A stretch of 64,000 nucleotides of DNA from Marinilactibacillus sp042660675 (GCF_042660675.1 NZ_JBHSUL010000012.1:71843-135842); one strand, 5' to 3'; counted from the stretch's first letter, positions 35,454 through 44,544 are shown. Notes: generated from the sequence alone by a model not told the origin. Made by a program: numbers and translations.

Positions 35454-35831
35454 ATGAAACTATTGCAACAGTTGGGTTGGATTTTATTTTATTCTGTGCT
35501 TGGTGAACTCCTCTCATACCTTATGCCTTTTGCTGTTCCGGGAAGCGTAATTGGTATGATTTTATTATTTTTATCTCTACATTTTGGCTTACTGAAAATG
35601 GAAAAAGTAGAAACTGTAGGTACCTGGTTAACGCAAAATATGGCCATTCTATTTGTGCCGGCTGCAGTGGGTTTAATGATTCACTTTGAATTGATTGCTT
35701 CTATTTGGTGGCAGATTGCAATCATTTCTTTGATTTCAACTTCAGCTGTCATGATTGTTGTTGGAAAAACCATTGAACTATCAAAAAAACGAAGACACTC
35801 TCGTAGACCAAAAGAAACTGAGGAAATTTAA
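35454..35831 (+). CDS. lrgA: LrgA/CidA holin-like membrane protein
   Basis: 125 aa from the ATG at 35454; AAGGAG precedes it by eight bases (a GTG at 35445 would overlap that site). Four hydrophobic helices (about 4-20, 24-42, 58-78, 86-108) carry the family pattern PFAVPGSVIGMILLFL and NMAILFVPAAVGLM. The tail is basic. LrgA with LrgB influences murein hydrolase activity, lysis and pyruvate transport in other Bacillota. Its stop overlaps the lrgB start by one base. Confidence 0.9.
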   Translation: MKLLQQLGWILFYSVLGELLSYLMPFAVPGSVIGMILLFLSLHFGLLKMEKVETVGTWLTQNMAILFVPAAVGLMIHFELIASIWWQIAIISLISTSAVMIVVGKTIELSKKRRHSRRPKETEEI

Positions 35832-36535
35832 TGAAAGAAATACTTACAAATACCCCTATGTTCGGTCTATTGTTGACCATAATGGCTTACGCTATAGGGC
35901 ATCATCTACACAATCGTTGGCCTTATCCTATCTTTACACCGTTAATATTTTCTATTATTACAATTATTAGTTTACTGATTCTGTTCGATATAGAATACGA
36001 GACATTTTTAATCGGTGGAGAATTTATTCATACACTGATTACGCCTGCTACAGTTTCATTAGCGATTATACTAGAAAAAAATTTCCGCTATTTGAAGAAG
36101 CATTATCCTTCTATCTTGTTGGGCGTCGGCATCGGTACGATTGCGCATACACTTGTCATCATATTCTTTATGATTTTATTCAAATTTGATCAGCAAGTTT
36201 TTGCTTCTTTTTTCTCGAAAAGCATCACCACTGCTATTGCGATTAGTGTTTCAGACTCTCTGGGTGGGATAGAATCCTTAACCATTACGCTGGTTATCGT
36301 AACTGGAACTTTAGGCTCGGTGCTCGGACCGCTACTTTTCAAGCTTACTCATATTACAGACCCAATTGCTCAAGGTGTTGCGCTCGGAAGCGGTGCCCAC
36401 GCTATGGGCACATCTAAAGCTATTGAACTAGGAGATGTTCATGGCGCAATGTCAGGTCTTTCCATCATCCTGACAGGTATTGCTTACGTCTTACTGGCAC
36501 CTTTAACCAATTATATCTATCATCTTTCGTTTTGA
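35831..36535 (+). CDS. lrgB: LrgB/CidB family membrane protein
   Basis: 234 aa, about seven membrane segments. The conserved core is TPATVSLAIILEKN, FFSKSITTAIAISVSDSLGG, and LGSGAHAMGTSKAIELG near the C-terminus, all typical of LrgB/YohK. GAGGAAA at the end of lrgA serves as its ribosome binding site. The lytSR two-component system that often controls this pair is not adjacent. Confidence 0.93.
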   Translation: MKEILTNTPMFGLLLTIMAYAIGHHLHNRWPYPIFTPLIFSIITIISLLILFDIEYETFLIGGEFIHTLITPATVSLAIILEKNFRYLKKHYPSILLGVGIGTIAHTLVIIFFMILFKFDQQVFASFFSKSITTAIAISVSDSLGGIESLTITLVIVTGTLGSVLGPLLFKLTHITDPIAQGVALGSGAHAMGTSKAIELGDVHGAMSGLSIILTGIAYVLLAPLTNYIYHLSF

Positions 36536-36575
36536 TTTTTAGACAAGTTTTTACCAAATGTGATTCAATTAAAAG

Positions 36576-36629
36576 AAAAAGGTTAGTCCGAATACAGTTC
36601 TGTTAACTGTATCTGGACTAACCTTTTTT
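36576..36629. terminator. Bidirectional two-segment terminator between lrgB and the NlpC/P60 gene
   Basis: Outer stem AAAAAGGTTAGTCC / GGACTAACCTTTTT, a two-base internal loop (GA/CT), then inner stem ATACAGTT / AACTGTAT with a five-base loop. T-runs lie on both sides, suiting both convergent genes. Confidence 0.95.
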
Positions 36630-36666
36630 GTATTTTAAATTAGTACTATCGTAAATTTCTGTTTAA

Positions 36667-37893
36667 TTAAGGACGTCCAAATCCAGCCACATAGTTAGAC
36701 CAGTATCCTGAAGTAAAGGAAGCAACTGCAACACCTGTAGATGTTTGCGCTCCGATAAAGCTTCCGCCACCTAAATAAATTCCAACGTGATCAATAGATC
36801 CACCTTGATTAAAGAAAATCAAATCGCCTGGTTGTGCTTGAGATTGAGAAATTCTTGTAGTTGCGCTGTATTGTCCAGCAGCTGTTCTTGTAATACTACG
36901 TCCTGCTTGACGGAAAACATACTGTACAAATCCCGAACAATCAAATCCTGCTGGCGTACCGCCACCAAATGAATAACGTACACCTTTAAGTCCGTGAGCA
37001 ATCCCAGTAATAGATCCACCGTTTGAAGGAGCTGGTACATTTGCTTCAGGCGCTTTTGCCGGTTCTGGAGTTGTTTCAGACACTTGATTTGAATCACTTG
37101 AAGAAGTACTAACGACTTCTTCAGCGTCAGCTGTTTCAGTTTCTGTTGTATTAGAAACAGCAATGGTCGTTGTTTCAGCAGCAGCTGCTCTAGCAGCTTG
37201 TAACTCTTGTACTAATGCTTCAGCAGCTTTTTGCTCAGCAAGGAAAGCTTCTTTTTCTTCTACAACATCAGACTTTTCAGCTGCGATAGAAGCAACTAAA
37301 CGTTCTTGGTTTGCTTGTTCTTCTTCAAGCTCAGCTTTTTGACTTTCCATTTTTGCTGCTCTTAATGTTTGCTCTTCTTGTTGTGCTAAGGTTTCTTTTT
37401 CTTTAGAAACCACTTCTTCTTTGTCAGTTATTTGTTGCTGGATCAAATTTTGGTTTGCTGAAACGATTGTATTTACAACGTCTAGTCTTCCAATAATATC
37501 TCCTAATGATTCAGATTCCATTAAAAAGTTCAAGACTGATTTAGAATCTCCTGTTACCTGAACAGCTCTTGCTTGCTCTTCTAATTTCACTTCGCGATCA
37601 GCAATAACTGTGTTCAATGTATCGATTTCTTCTTTTAACCGAGTCAAAGTCGTATTCGTTTCTTCCATTTCGCCCATAAGCGTGTTTAATGAGGCTTCTT
37701 GCTCAGAAATTTTAGAAGCGACAGCTTCTAATTCTTTTTCAGCTTCGTTTTGGTCTTTAGAAAGGTCTTCTAATTTTTGATTAAACTCAGATTCACTTTC
37801 TGGTGAAGCGAATACTGGCATAGCTGGTGTTACAAGATAAGTAAGTCCTAAAGATGCTACTAAAGTTAATTTCAAGATTGATTTCTTATTCAA
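36667..37893 (-). CDS. Secreted NlpC/P60 peptidoglycan hydrolase with PcsB/CwlO-type coiled coil
   Basis: 408 aa from a TTG preceded by AGAGG; family-like MNKKS signal start. The signal peptide would be cut near VFA-SP (after 29). A long coiled coil (about 32-230) is followed by a Ser/Thr/Glu-rich linker and an NlpC/P60 domain (about 296-408) with catalytic Cys319 in DCSGF and His369 in DHVGIYLG. It lies directly after ftsE-ftsX; FtsEX activates coiled-coil hydrolases (PcsB in streptococci, CwlO in Bacillus). The PcsB coiled coil is here joined to NlpC/P60, as in CwlO, not CHAP. Predicted D,L-endopeptidase for cell separation or elongation. Confidence 0.9.
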   Translation of the reverse strand: MNKKSILKLTLVASLGLTYLVTPAMPVFASPESESEFNQKLEDLSKDQNEAEKELEAVASKISEQEASLNTLMGEMEETNTTLTRLKEEIDTLNTVIADREVKLEEQARAVQVTGDSKSVLNFLMESESLGDIIGRLDVVNTIVSANQNLIQQQITDKEEVVSKEKETLAQQEEQTLRAAKMESQKAELEEEQANQERLVASIAAEKSDVVEEKEAFLAEQKAAEALVQELQAARAAAAETTTIAVSNTTETETADAEEVVSTSSSDSNQVSETTPEPAKAPEANVPAPSNGGSITGIAHGLKGVRYSFGGGTPAGFDCSGFVQYVFRQAGRSITRTAAGQYSATTRISQSQAQPGDLIFFNQGGSIDHVGIYLGGGSFIGAQTSTGVAVASFTSGYWSNYVAGFGRP

Positions 37894-37940
37894 GTTATTT
37901 TCCTCTTTCTATTATGTTTTTTTTAACACTATGTAGTACG

Positions 37941-37972
37941 AGTGAACGAGAAAAATGACTTTCTCGTTCACT
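37941..37972. repeat. 13-bp perfect hairpin between ftsX and the hydrolase gene
   Basis: AGTGAACGAGAAA - six bases - TTTCTCGTTCACT (37941-37953 with 37960-37972), seven bases past the ftsX stop. On the minus strand no U-tract follows directly (CGTACTACATAG), so it looks more like a processing, stability or partial-attenuation element than a full terminator. Confidence 0.6.
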
Positions 37973-37978
37973 ATGATT

Positions 37979-38866
37979 TTAAACTTTCAAGAATTTTCTA
38001 ATAGATAAAGCTGATCCTAAACTTCCGATGATGATTCCGATTCCAAGTAGCAAAGCTACAAGTAAAATCAGGAATGGGTTAGGTTCTAACAAGGAATAAT
38101 AGGTTCCTTGCAATGCATTCATTAAAGTATCGTACCCTTGAAGATAGACATAAGATATAATTCCTACTGGAATTAGTGATCCAAATAATCCAATCAATGC
38201 TCCTTCGATTAAGAAAGGCCATCTGATAAACCAGTTTGAAGCACCAACTAGTTTCATAATCTCGATTTCTGTTCTTCTCGAGAAAATCGTAATTCTGATT
38301 GTGTTTGCAATAAGGAATACCGCTGTAAAGATCAATGCGATAATTACAATTGCTCCAACATTTCTCACAACACTTGTTACTTCAAACAAACGATCTGCAT
38401 CTGATCCTCCATAGTTTACGTCAGCAACATAATCAAGTGTTTCTGCTTCTTGCGCAACTTCTGAGGTTTGTTCTGGAGTATTTGTATTGACTACAAAGAC
38501 ATCATACAAAGGGTTATTGTCCCCATCGAATAGTCCAAAGGCATCTCCGTAACTTCCGATAACATTATTTAATTCAGTATCTCTACTAGAGAATTCTACA
38601 GATTCAACATTATTTAATCCTTCAAGACTCGCTCGTAGATTATCTCTATCTGCTTCTTCAGCTGCAAGGTCGACGTGAACTCTTATACTGACATCATTTT
38701 CAATATCTGAAACGATTTTGTTTACGTTCATCAACATTGCGATAAAACTTCCTACTAGAAGTAAGGTTACCGCTACTGCACTGACCGCTGCCAATGTCAT
38801 CCAACCATTACGTACAATGCTTCTTAGTGATTCTACAATATGACGCTTGATTGTTCTAAATTTCAT
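37979..38866 (-). CDS. ftsX: FtsX, division-associated ABC permease-like protein
   Basis: 295 aa from the ATG at 38866, preceded by AAGGGG. Membrane helix at about 20-45, then an extracellular domain (about 46-165), then three more helices (about 170-190, 215-245, 265-290). The first cytoplasmic segment includes RHIVESLRSIVRNGWMTLAAVSAV, typical of FtsX. It pairs with FtsE to pass ATP-driven change through the membrane to a wall hydrolase, probably the NlpC/P60 protein encoded next. It overlaps ftsE by 11 bases. Confidence 0.94.
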   Translation of the reverse strand: MKFRTIKRHIVESLRSIVRNGWMTLAAVSAVAVTLLLVGSFIAMLMNVNKIVSDIENDVSIRVHVDLAAEEADRDNLRASLEGLNNVESVEFSSRDTELNNVIGSYGDAFGLFDGDNNPLYDVFVVNTNTPEQTSEVAQEAETLDYVADVNYGGSDADRLFEVTSVVRNVGAIVIIALIFTAVFLIANTIRITIFSRRTEIEIMKLVGASNWFIRWPFLIEGALIGLFGSLIPVGIISYVYLQGYDTLMNALQGTYYSLLEPNPFLILLVALLLGIGIIIGSLGSALSIRKFLKV

Positions 38867-39542
38867 ATCCGTATTCCCCTTCCTCTTGATCTCGGGCAAT
38901 ACGTCCGTTTTCAACTGCTAAAACCCTGTGTCTCACACGATTCACGATTTCACTATTATGAGTTGCCATGATAACTGTTGTACCTTGATTATTAATTTCT
39001 TCTAGTAATTCCATAATGCCCCAAGCTGTTTCAGGATCCAAATTACCTGTCGGCTCGTCAGCAATCAGTACGCGCGGCATGTTTGCAATTGCTCTAGCAA
39101 TCGCAATTCTTTGCTGCTCACCACCGGATAGCTCATTCGGGAACATTCTAACTTTGTGTTTCAATCCAACTAACTCAAGAACTTCTAGTACGCGTTTTTG
39201 AATTTGTTTGGGATTTTTTTCTAGTACTTGCATTGCATATGCAACATTCTCGTATACTGTCAATCTTGGTAATAGTTTGAAATCTTGGAAAACTACACCA
39301 ACGTGTCTTCTCAAATGGGGAACTTTTTTAGGTTTCAAAGTAGCAAGATCAAATTCGCCTACTTTAACTGTTCCTTTGGTTGGAACTTCTTCTCTATAAA
39401 TCATTTTAATGAAAGTAGATTTACCTGCTCCACTTGGACCAACAACGTAAACGAACTCTCCTTGCTCAATACGAACGTCCAACCCATTAATAGCTGTGAT
39501 ACCATTTGAGTATTTCTTGTAAACATTAGACATTTCTATCAT
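38856..39542 (-). CDS. ftsE: FtsE, division-associated ABC ATPase
   Basis: 228 aa. Walker A GPSGAGKSTFIK (about 36-47), signature LSGGEQQRIAIARA, Walker B VLIADEPTGNLD, and switch His in MATHNSEIVN. The N-terminus MIEMSNVYKKYSNGITAINGL is family-typical. Forms the FtsEX complex. A candidate promoter (TTGAAA at 39691-39696, 17 bases, TAAAAC at 39668-39673) lies upstream. Confidence 0.95.
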   Translation of the reverse strand: MIEMSNVYKKYSNGITAINGLDVRIEQGEFVYVVGPSGAGKSTFIKMIYREEVPTKGTVKVGEFDLATLKPKKVPHLRRHVGVVFQDFKLLPRLTVYENVAYAMQVLEKNPKQIQKRVLEVLELVGLKHKVRMFPNELSGGEQQRIAIARAIANMPRVLIADEPTGNLDPETAWGIMELLEEINNQGTTVIMATHNSEIVNRVRHRVLAVENGRIARDQEEGEYGYEI

Positions 39543-39930
39543 TATATACTCACCTATCTATTTTGTTTTAAAGTCATCGAAACCTGGTAGGCATGTTGAG
39601 ACTCCTTTGCGAAACCCTTAAGATTTCTCAAGCCTTTCCTAGTATATCATTGGTTGAAAAGAAGTCTGTTTTAATCCAATTACAATCATATTTCAAAAAG
39701 TCATACTTCTTGAGTTAACGACTCAAAAAAGAAACTAATACCCTACTTAAAGTTCTCTTAAAACCACTTTTAGATAAATTTACGGCATAAAACAGTAAAA
39801 ACTCTCCACTTTCATTCTTAAAACGTATTTAAAATGGTCATTATTGAAAAAACTAATGTTACAGTTGTGTTAAAATCCTCCTCTCAAAAGTATGTCTAAA
39901 ATTTGACACTTCTCGGTTTCGTAATAAATG
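39543..39930. other. 388-bp gene-free stretch between ftsE and the prfB terminator
   Basis: AT-rich with no open frame I would support and no RNA gene recognised. The only signals are a possible minus-strand promoter for ftsE (39668-39696) and a short GAGTTAACGACTC dyad near 39712-39724. B. subtilis carries cccB (cytochrome c-551) between prfB and ftsE; no trace of it is visible here. Confidence 0.6.
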
Positions 39931-39972
39931 TAAAAAGACATTACAGCTTAAAAACTCACTGTAATGCCCTTT
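39931..39972 (-). terminator. Terminator of prfB
   Basis: Stem CATTACAG / CTGTAATG (39939-39946 with 39959-39966) and a T5 tail on the minus strand. Confidence 0.85.
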
Positions 39973-39976
39973 TAAA

Positions 39977-41087
39977 TTATTCAGCTGTATTAATTAAAGA
40001 ACGTAAATAGGCTTCGATGAAACGGTCAAGGTCCCCATCCATTACAACATCTATGTTTCCAGTTTCCTCATTCGTTCTATGATCTTTTACCATAGAATAT
40101 GGATGGAAAACATAGGATCGAATTTGAGATCCCCAGCCAATTTCTTTTTGCTCGCCTCTTATAGCGGCCATTTCTTGTGCTTTTTCATCAAGTTGTTTTT
40201 GATATAACTTCGCTTTCAGCATCTTCATTGCGGTTTCTTTGTTTGCTAGTTGAGAACGCCCCGCTTGACTGGCTGCTACCAATCCGGTTTCTTTATGTGT
40301 CAACCTTACGGCTGATTCTGTTTTGTTGATGTGTTGTCCACCTGCACCACTTGCTCGATACGTGTCTACACGAATATCATCTGGGTTGATTTCAATATCG
40401 ATGTCATCATCTATTTCAGGCGACACTTCTATAGAAACAAAAGACGTATGTCGACGACCACTTGAATCAAAAGGAGAAATACGAACTAAACGATGAACAC
40501 CTTTTTCTGCTTTCAAAAGCCCGTATGCATGCAACCCTTTTATGAGTATCGTAACACTTTTGATACCAGCTTCTTCTCCATCTTGATAATCTAGTATTTC
40601 ATAAGAAAAGCCTCTTTTGTCAATCCATCTTGTATACATTCTATAAAGCATCTCGCCCCAGTCCTGAGACTCTGTACCACCTGCACCTGGATGAATTTCT
40701 AAAATAGCATTATTATTATCGTATGGTTCGCTGAGTAGCATTTCAAGTTCAAACTGCTCGATTTCTTTTTCAAGAGACTCTACACCTTGTTCAAGTTCAG
40801 CTCGCAGACCTGCATCGCTTTCTTCTTCAAGCATCTCCATCATCATTTTGTACTCTTCAACTTGTTCTTCCATAGAACGAAATGCATTATAGGTACTTTT
40901 GACTGTATTCGCTTCATCAATAACTTTTTGAGCGGCTTGTTGGTTATTCCAAAATGATGGATCTGACATCTGTTCATCGTATTCTGCAATGTCGACTTCC
41001 ATTGTCTCTAAGTCAAAGAGACCCCCTGAAGTCAGAAACTTTCTGACTTGCGGCTTGAATTGAATTTCTAATATCACTGATTTCCAT
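39977..41087 (-). CDS. prfB: Peptide chain release factor 2, expressed by programmed +1 frameshift
   Basis: The gene starts at the ATG at 41087 (GGAGG eight bases before). The first 24 codons, MEISDIRNSI...SDFRGSL, end at an in-frame TGA (41013-41015). The canonical RF2 shift site AGGGGG-TCT-CTT-TGA-C is intact: internal Shine-Dalgarno, slippery CTT and TGA. A +1 slip continues as DLETMEVDIAE to give about 369 aa. The catalytic GGQ is in SGAGGQHINKTESAVRLTH. RF2 ends translation at UGA and UAA; low RF2 promotes the slip, so it autoregulates. Treating the 366-aa open frame alone as the gene would give a wrong N-terminus. Confidence 0.96.
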
Positions 41088-41114
41088 TGTTATAGCCTCC
41101 TAGATTTATGGTAG

Positions 41115-41236
41115 AAAAATCCCTCTTGCAAAAAATAAGTCCTCAGGAAATCACAATAAATCCTTATAAAGATTCTTGCCTGAACGAGCATTTACTAAAA
41201 TGTAAACTTTCGCTGACTCATTGAATTGTAAGAGGG
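41115..41236 (-). ncRNA. Candidate structured RNA in the secA-prfB gap
   Basis: Paired segments (+ strand coordinates) are: P1 41121-41131 with 41226-41236 (11 bp, one A-C mismatch); P2 41134-41141 with 41215-41222 (8 bp, one G-U); P3 hairpin 41191-41195 with 41202-41206; P4 41142-41147 with 41179-41184; P5 hairpin 41159-41164 with 41169-41174. The result is a branched fold of about 116 nt, followed on the minus strand by ATTTTT. G-U pairs in P2, P4 and P5 work only for the minus strand; P1 pairs better on the plus strand. It may be an elaborate secA terminator or a prfB leader. No known RNA family was recognised. Confidence 0.4.
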
Positions 41237-41262
41237 CTGTTTCTTTTTACGAAAAGAGGAAA

Positions 41263-43719
41263 TTAGCCTAATCTCGTATGTGTCTCTTCATCGTGTGAGA
41301 AAACGGCTTCTTTCGCTTTCCCGCGATCTGCTTTCCCTTTAGCTGTTGTTTGTTCACGCTGCAAGTTCTGACGGATTTGAGATTTCATCAATAGACGAGT
41401 TACTTCATAATCTATTTCACCAATCATGTCTTCAAACAAAGTGAAACCTTCTTGCTGGTATTCAGTTAGTGGATTGAATTGTCCATATGAACGAAGTCCG
41501 ATACCTTGTCGTAACTGATCCATTTGGTCAATATGGTCTGTCCATTTACGGTCTACTACTCTTAAGATAACCACTTTTTCAAACTCAAGAACTTGTTCTT
41601 TACCATTTAATTGAGCGGTTTTCTCTTCGTAATTTTTACGAGAAAGTTCGATTAGTATCGTTTCAATTTCTTTTGCTGATTTCCCTTTTAAATCATCTTC
41701 AGATAATTCTTCAGGGTGTACAAGTACGGTATGCGCAAACTCAATAATATGCGAAAGATTCCACTTAGTACGGTCTTCTTCTTGTGTATTTAACTGAACG
41801 TAACGTTCAATTGTACGACGAATCATTGGTACCGTTACATAATTCAATGTATCATTTTCTAAAATCACTTCAAGTCTTTGATTGTAAATGACTTCACGTT
41901 GTTCACGCATAACATCATCGTATTTCAAGACGTTTCTACGTGTATCGTAGTTATTCCCCTCAACACGTTTCTGTGCGGATTCAACTTGTCTACTAATCAT
42001 GCGACTTTGAATGACTGCGTCGTCTTCAGAAATTTTGAGTTGTTCTAGAACCATACGAATACGTTCTGAACCAAATCGTTTCATTAAATCATCTTCAAGT
42101 GATAGATAAAATTGAGAAACACCAGGATCTCCCTGACGACCAGCACGTCCACGTAATTGATTATCGATACGTCTTGATTCATGACGTTCCGTACCAATAA
42201 CGGCTAAACCACCCATTTCTTTGACTCCGGGTCCAAGTTTGATATCTGTACCACGTCCAGCCATATTGGTTGCGATTGTTACAGCACCAGGTTGTCCAGC
42301 ATTTACAACGATTTCCGCTTCTCTGAAATGGTTTTTAGCATTCAATACTTCGTGTGGCACGCCTTCTTTAGTCAATAAACGGCTAATTCGTTCAGATGTT
42401 TCAACCGCTACAGTACCGACTAAAATTGGTTGTCCTTTTTGATGACGTTCTTTGATGTCTTGTGCAACAGCATTAAACTTACTTTCAAGTGTTGGATAAA
42501 GTAAATCATCGCGGTCATCACGAATCAATTCACGGTTAGTCGGTATAGCGATAACGTTCATATTGTAAATCTCGCGGAATTCTTCTTCTTCTGTTTTAGC
42601 CGTACCTGTCATACCAGATAATTTTTTGTACATACGGAAGTAGTTTTGGAAAGTAATGGTTGCCATAGTCTTGGATTCTTTTTGAATCTCAACTCCTTCT
42701 TTAGCTTCAATGGCTTGATGAAGACCGTCAGAATAACGACGACCATCCATAATTCGTCCAGTAAACTGATCTACGATCTTAACTTCGCCGTCGTCAACAA
42801 CATAGTCAATATCCAGTAACATAATAAAGTTTGCTCGCAAAGCTTGATCCAAGTGATGAATCAAGGACTGGTTCTCTAAATCGTATAGATTTTTTACTCG
42901 GAATGTTTTTTCAGCTTTTTCTATACCATCTTCTGTAAGAGAAATGGATTTAGACTGAAGATCGATTGTATAATCTTTTTCTTCTTTTAGACCTTTAACA
43001 AAAAAGTCTGTACGTGTATAAAAAGAAGTTGAGCGATTAGCTTGACCAGAAATAATCAAAGGTGTTCTCGCCTCATCCACTAAAATTGAATCGACCTCAT
43101 CTAAAATGGCAAAATTCAATGGACGCTGTGCCATTTGCTCTTTGTATACGACCATATTATCTCTCAGATAATCGAAGCCAAGTTCGTTATTTGTAGAATA
43201 CGTGATATCACAAAGATACGCTTCTCTTTTTTCATTCGGATTTTTTCCGTTTAAGTTCAATCCAACCGTTAGACCCATCCAACGATATAACTCACCCATT
43301 TCTTCTGCATCACGCGTAGCAAGGTAGTCATTTACTGTAACGACATGGACACCTTCCCCTGAAATAGCATTCAGATAAACCGGCATAGTAGCCGTTAAGG
43401 TTTTTCCCTCACCAGTTTTCATTTCAGAGATATTTCCTTCATGAAGGGCTATCCCCCCCATTAATTGAACACGGAAAGGAAATAATCCAAGTACTCGTTT
43501 AGCTGCTTCTCGAATCGTTGCAAAAGATTCTGGTAGCAAATCATCTAAAGTTTCTCCATTATTAAATCGTGTTTTAAATTCCTCAGTACGAGCTTTCAAT
43601 GCTTCATCCGTTAAAGCAGCAATCTCGCCTTCCATACTTTCAATCTGGTCAGCGATTTTACCATAACGACGTAGCTCTTTTTTGTCATTATCGAATAAGT
43701 TTTTAAGTAAATGAGCCAT
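41263..43719 (-). CDS. secA: SecA preprotein translocase ATPase
   Basis: 818 aa from the ATG at 43719, preceded by GAGGAG; the open frame upstream has no SecA similarity. Motor motifs: MKTGEGKTLTATMP (Walker A), LDEVDSILVDEARTPLIISG (DEVD), TNMAGRGTDIKLG and QLRGRAGRQGDPG. It drives export through SecYEG. The C-terminus ends AVFSHDEETHTRLG and lacks the Cys-rich zinc/SecB tail. As the neighbour of prfB and hpf it is the housekeeping SecA, not SecA2. Confidence 0.97.
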   Translation of the reverse strand: MAHLLKNLFDNDKKELRRYGKIADQIESMEGEIAALTDEALKARTEEFKTRFNNGETLDDLLPESFATIREAAKRVLGLFPFRVQLMGGIALHEGNISEMKTGEGKTLTATMPVYLNAISGEGVHVVTVNDYLATRDAEEMGELYRWMGLTVGLNLNGKNPNEKREAYLCDITYSTNNELGFDYLRDNMVVYKEQMAQRPLNFAILDEVDSILVDEARTPLIISGQANRSTSFYTRTDFFVKGLKEEKDYTIDLQSKSISLTEDGIEKAEKTFRVKNLYDLENQSLIHHLDQALRANFIMLLDIDYVVDDGEVKIVDQFTGRIMDGRRYSDGLHQAIEAKEGVEIQKESKTMATITFQNYFRMYKKLSGMTGTAKTEEEEFREIYNMNVIAIPTNRELIRDDRDDLLYPTLESKFNAVAQDIKERHQKGQPILVGTVAVETSERISRLLTKEGVPHEVLNAKNHFREAEIVVNAGQPGAVTIATNMAGRGTDIKLGPGVKEMGGLAVIGTERHESRRIDNQLRGRAGRQGDPGVSQFYLSLEDDLMKRFGSERIRMVLEQLKISEDDAVIQSRMISRQVESAQKRVEGNNYDTRRNVLKYDDVMREQREVIYNQRLEVILENDTLNYVTVPMIRRTIERYVQLNTQEEDRTKWNLSHIIEFAHTVLVHPEELSEDDLKGKSAKEIETILIELSRKNYEEKTAQLNGKEQVLEFEKVVILRVVDRKWTDHIDQMDQLRQGIGLRSYGQFNPLTEYQQEGFTLFEDMIGEIDYEVTRLLMKSQIRQNLQREQTTAKGKADRGKAKEAVFSHDEETHTRLG

Positions 43720-43921
43720 TTTTAAAAATCTCCTCTTTAATCGTTTAATCTCTTTTTCGTTATATATCAAATGCTATTCTTGTCGATTTTCATACTATAC
43801 TATCATACCATTATTATATACTAAAAAAAAGTCCAGTTATCATGCTTTACAGAGGTTTACAATTTTGTAATCTCTATACATAAATCGGCTAAAAGATTTT
43901 ACTTTAAGTAGATAAATAAAA

Positions 43922-43957
43922 GCAAAAAAAGACAGGCAACAAACTGCCTGTCTTTCT
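43922..43957 (-). terminator. Terminator of hpf
   Basis: Perfect 11-bp stem AAAGACAGGCA / TGCCTGTCTTT (43928-43938 with 43945-43955), with a T-run on the minus strand. Confidence 0.93.
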
Positions 43958-43968
43958 CTAAAATAGAA

Positions 43969-44544
43969 TTAATCTGTTTCAATCAATCCGTATTTACCGT
44001 CTTTACGTTTATAAACGATGCTAGAACCATTTGTATCTGCGTCTTCGAAAATAAAGAAGTTATGTCCTAACATGTCCATTTGAAGAATCGCTTCTTCAGC
44101 ATTCATTGGTTTCAAGCTTAAACGTTTTGTTCTAACGATTGCAGCACCAATTTCTTCTTCTGTTGCTTCGTCATCTTCTACCTCAAGATCTGCCCATAAA
44201 TCAGGGTCTGTCGGTTGTGGTGCATCTACCCCTTGTGATTTACGGTTCTTACGATTAATTTTTGTTTTATATTTTCTCATTTGTCTTTCCAGTTTGCTTA
44301 CAACTAAATCAACACTGCCATATAGATCTGGAGAAGTTTCTTCCGCACGTAAAACGATGTAAGGAAGTGGTACAGTTACTTCTACTTTCGCAGTTTTATC
44401 AGAGTAGGTTTTTAAATTCACATGTGCATTTGCTTCTGGCACATCCTTGAAATATTTCTCGATCTTACCTACCTTTTTTTCAACATAATCCCTAATTGCT
44501 TGGGTCACTTCTATGTTTTCTCCGCGAACATTGTATCTTAGCAT
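43969..44544 (-). CDS. hpf: Long-form ribosome hibernation promoting factor
   Basis: 191 aa. The N-terminal S30AE/HPF domain (about 1-105) starts MLRYNVRGENIEVTQAIRDYVEKKVGK. A linker follows, then the C-terminal dimerisation domain (about 130-191) with RTKRLSLKPMNAEEAILQMDMLGHNFFIF. The long form makes 100S ribosome dimers in Bacillota. It precedes secA as in many Lactobacillales and Bacillus, with its own terminator. Confidence 0.96.
   Translation of the reverse strand: MLRYNVRGENIEVTQAIRDYVEKKVGKIEKYFKDVPEANAHVNLKTYSDKTAKVEVTVPLPYIVLRAEETSPDLYGSVDLVVSKLERQMRKYKTKINRKNRKSQGVDAPQPTDPDLWADLEVEDDEATEEEIGAAIVRTKRLSLKPMNAEEAILQMDMLGHNFFIFEDADTNGSSIVYKRKDGKYGLIETD

Noticed and set aside
39977..41077. 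prfB as an uninterrupted 366-aa gene starting in the downstream frame
   Set aside because: Its first 21 residues do not resemble RF2, while the alternative frame gives the family N-terminus and the classic frameshift site.
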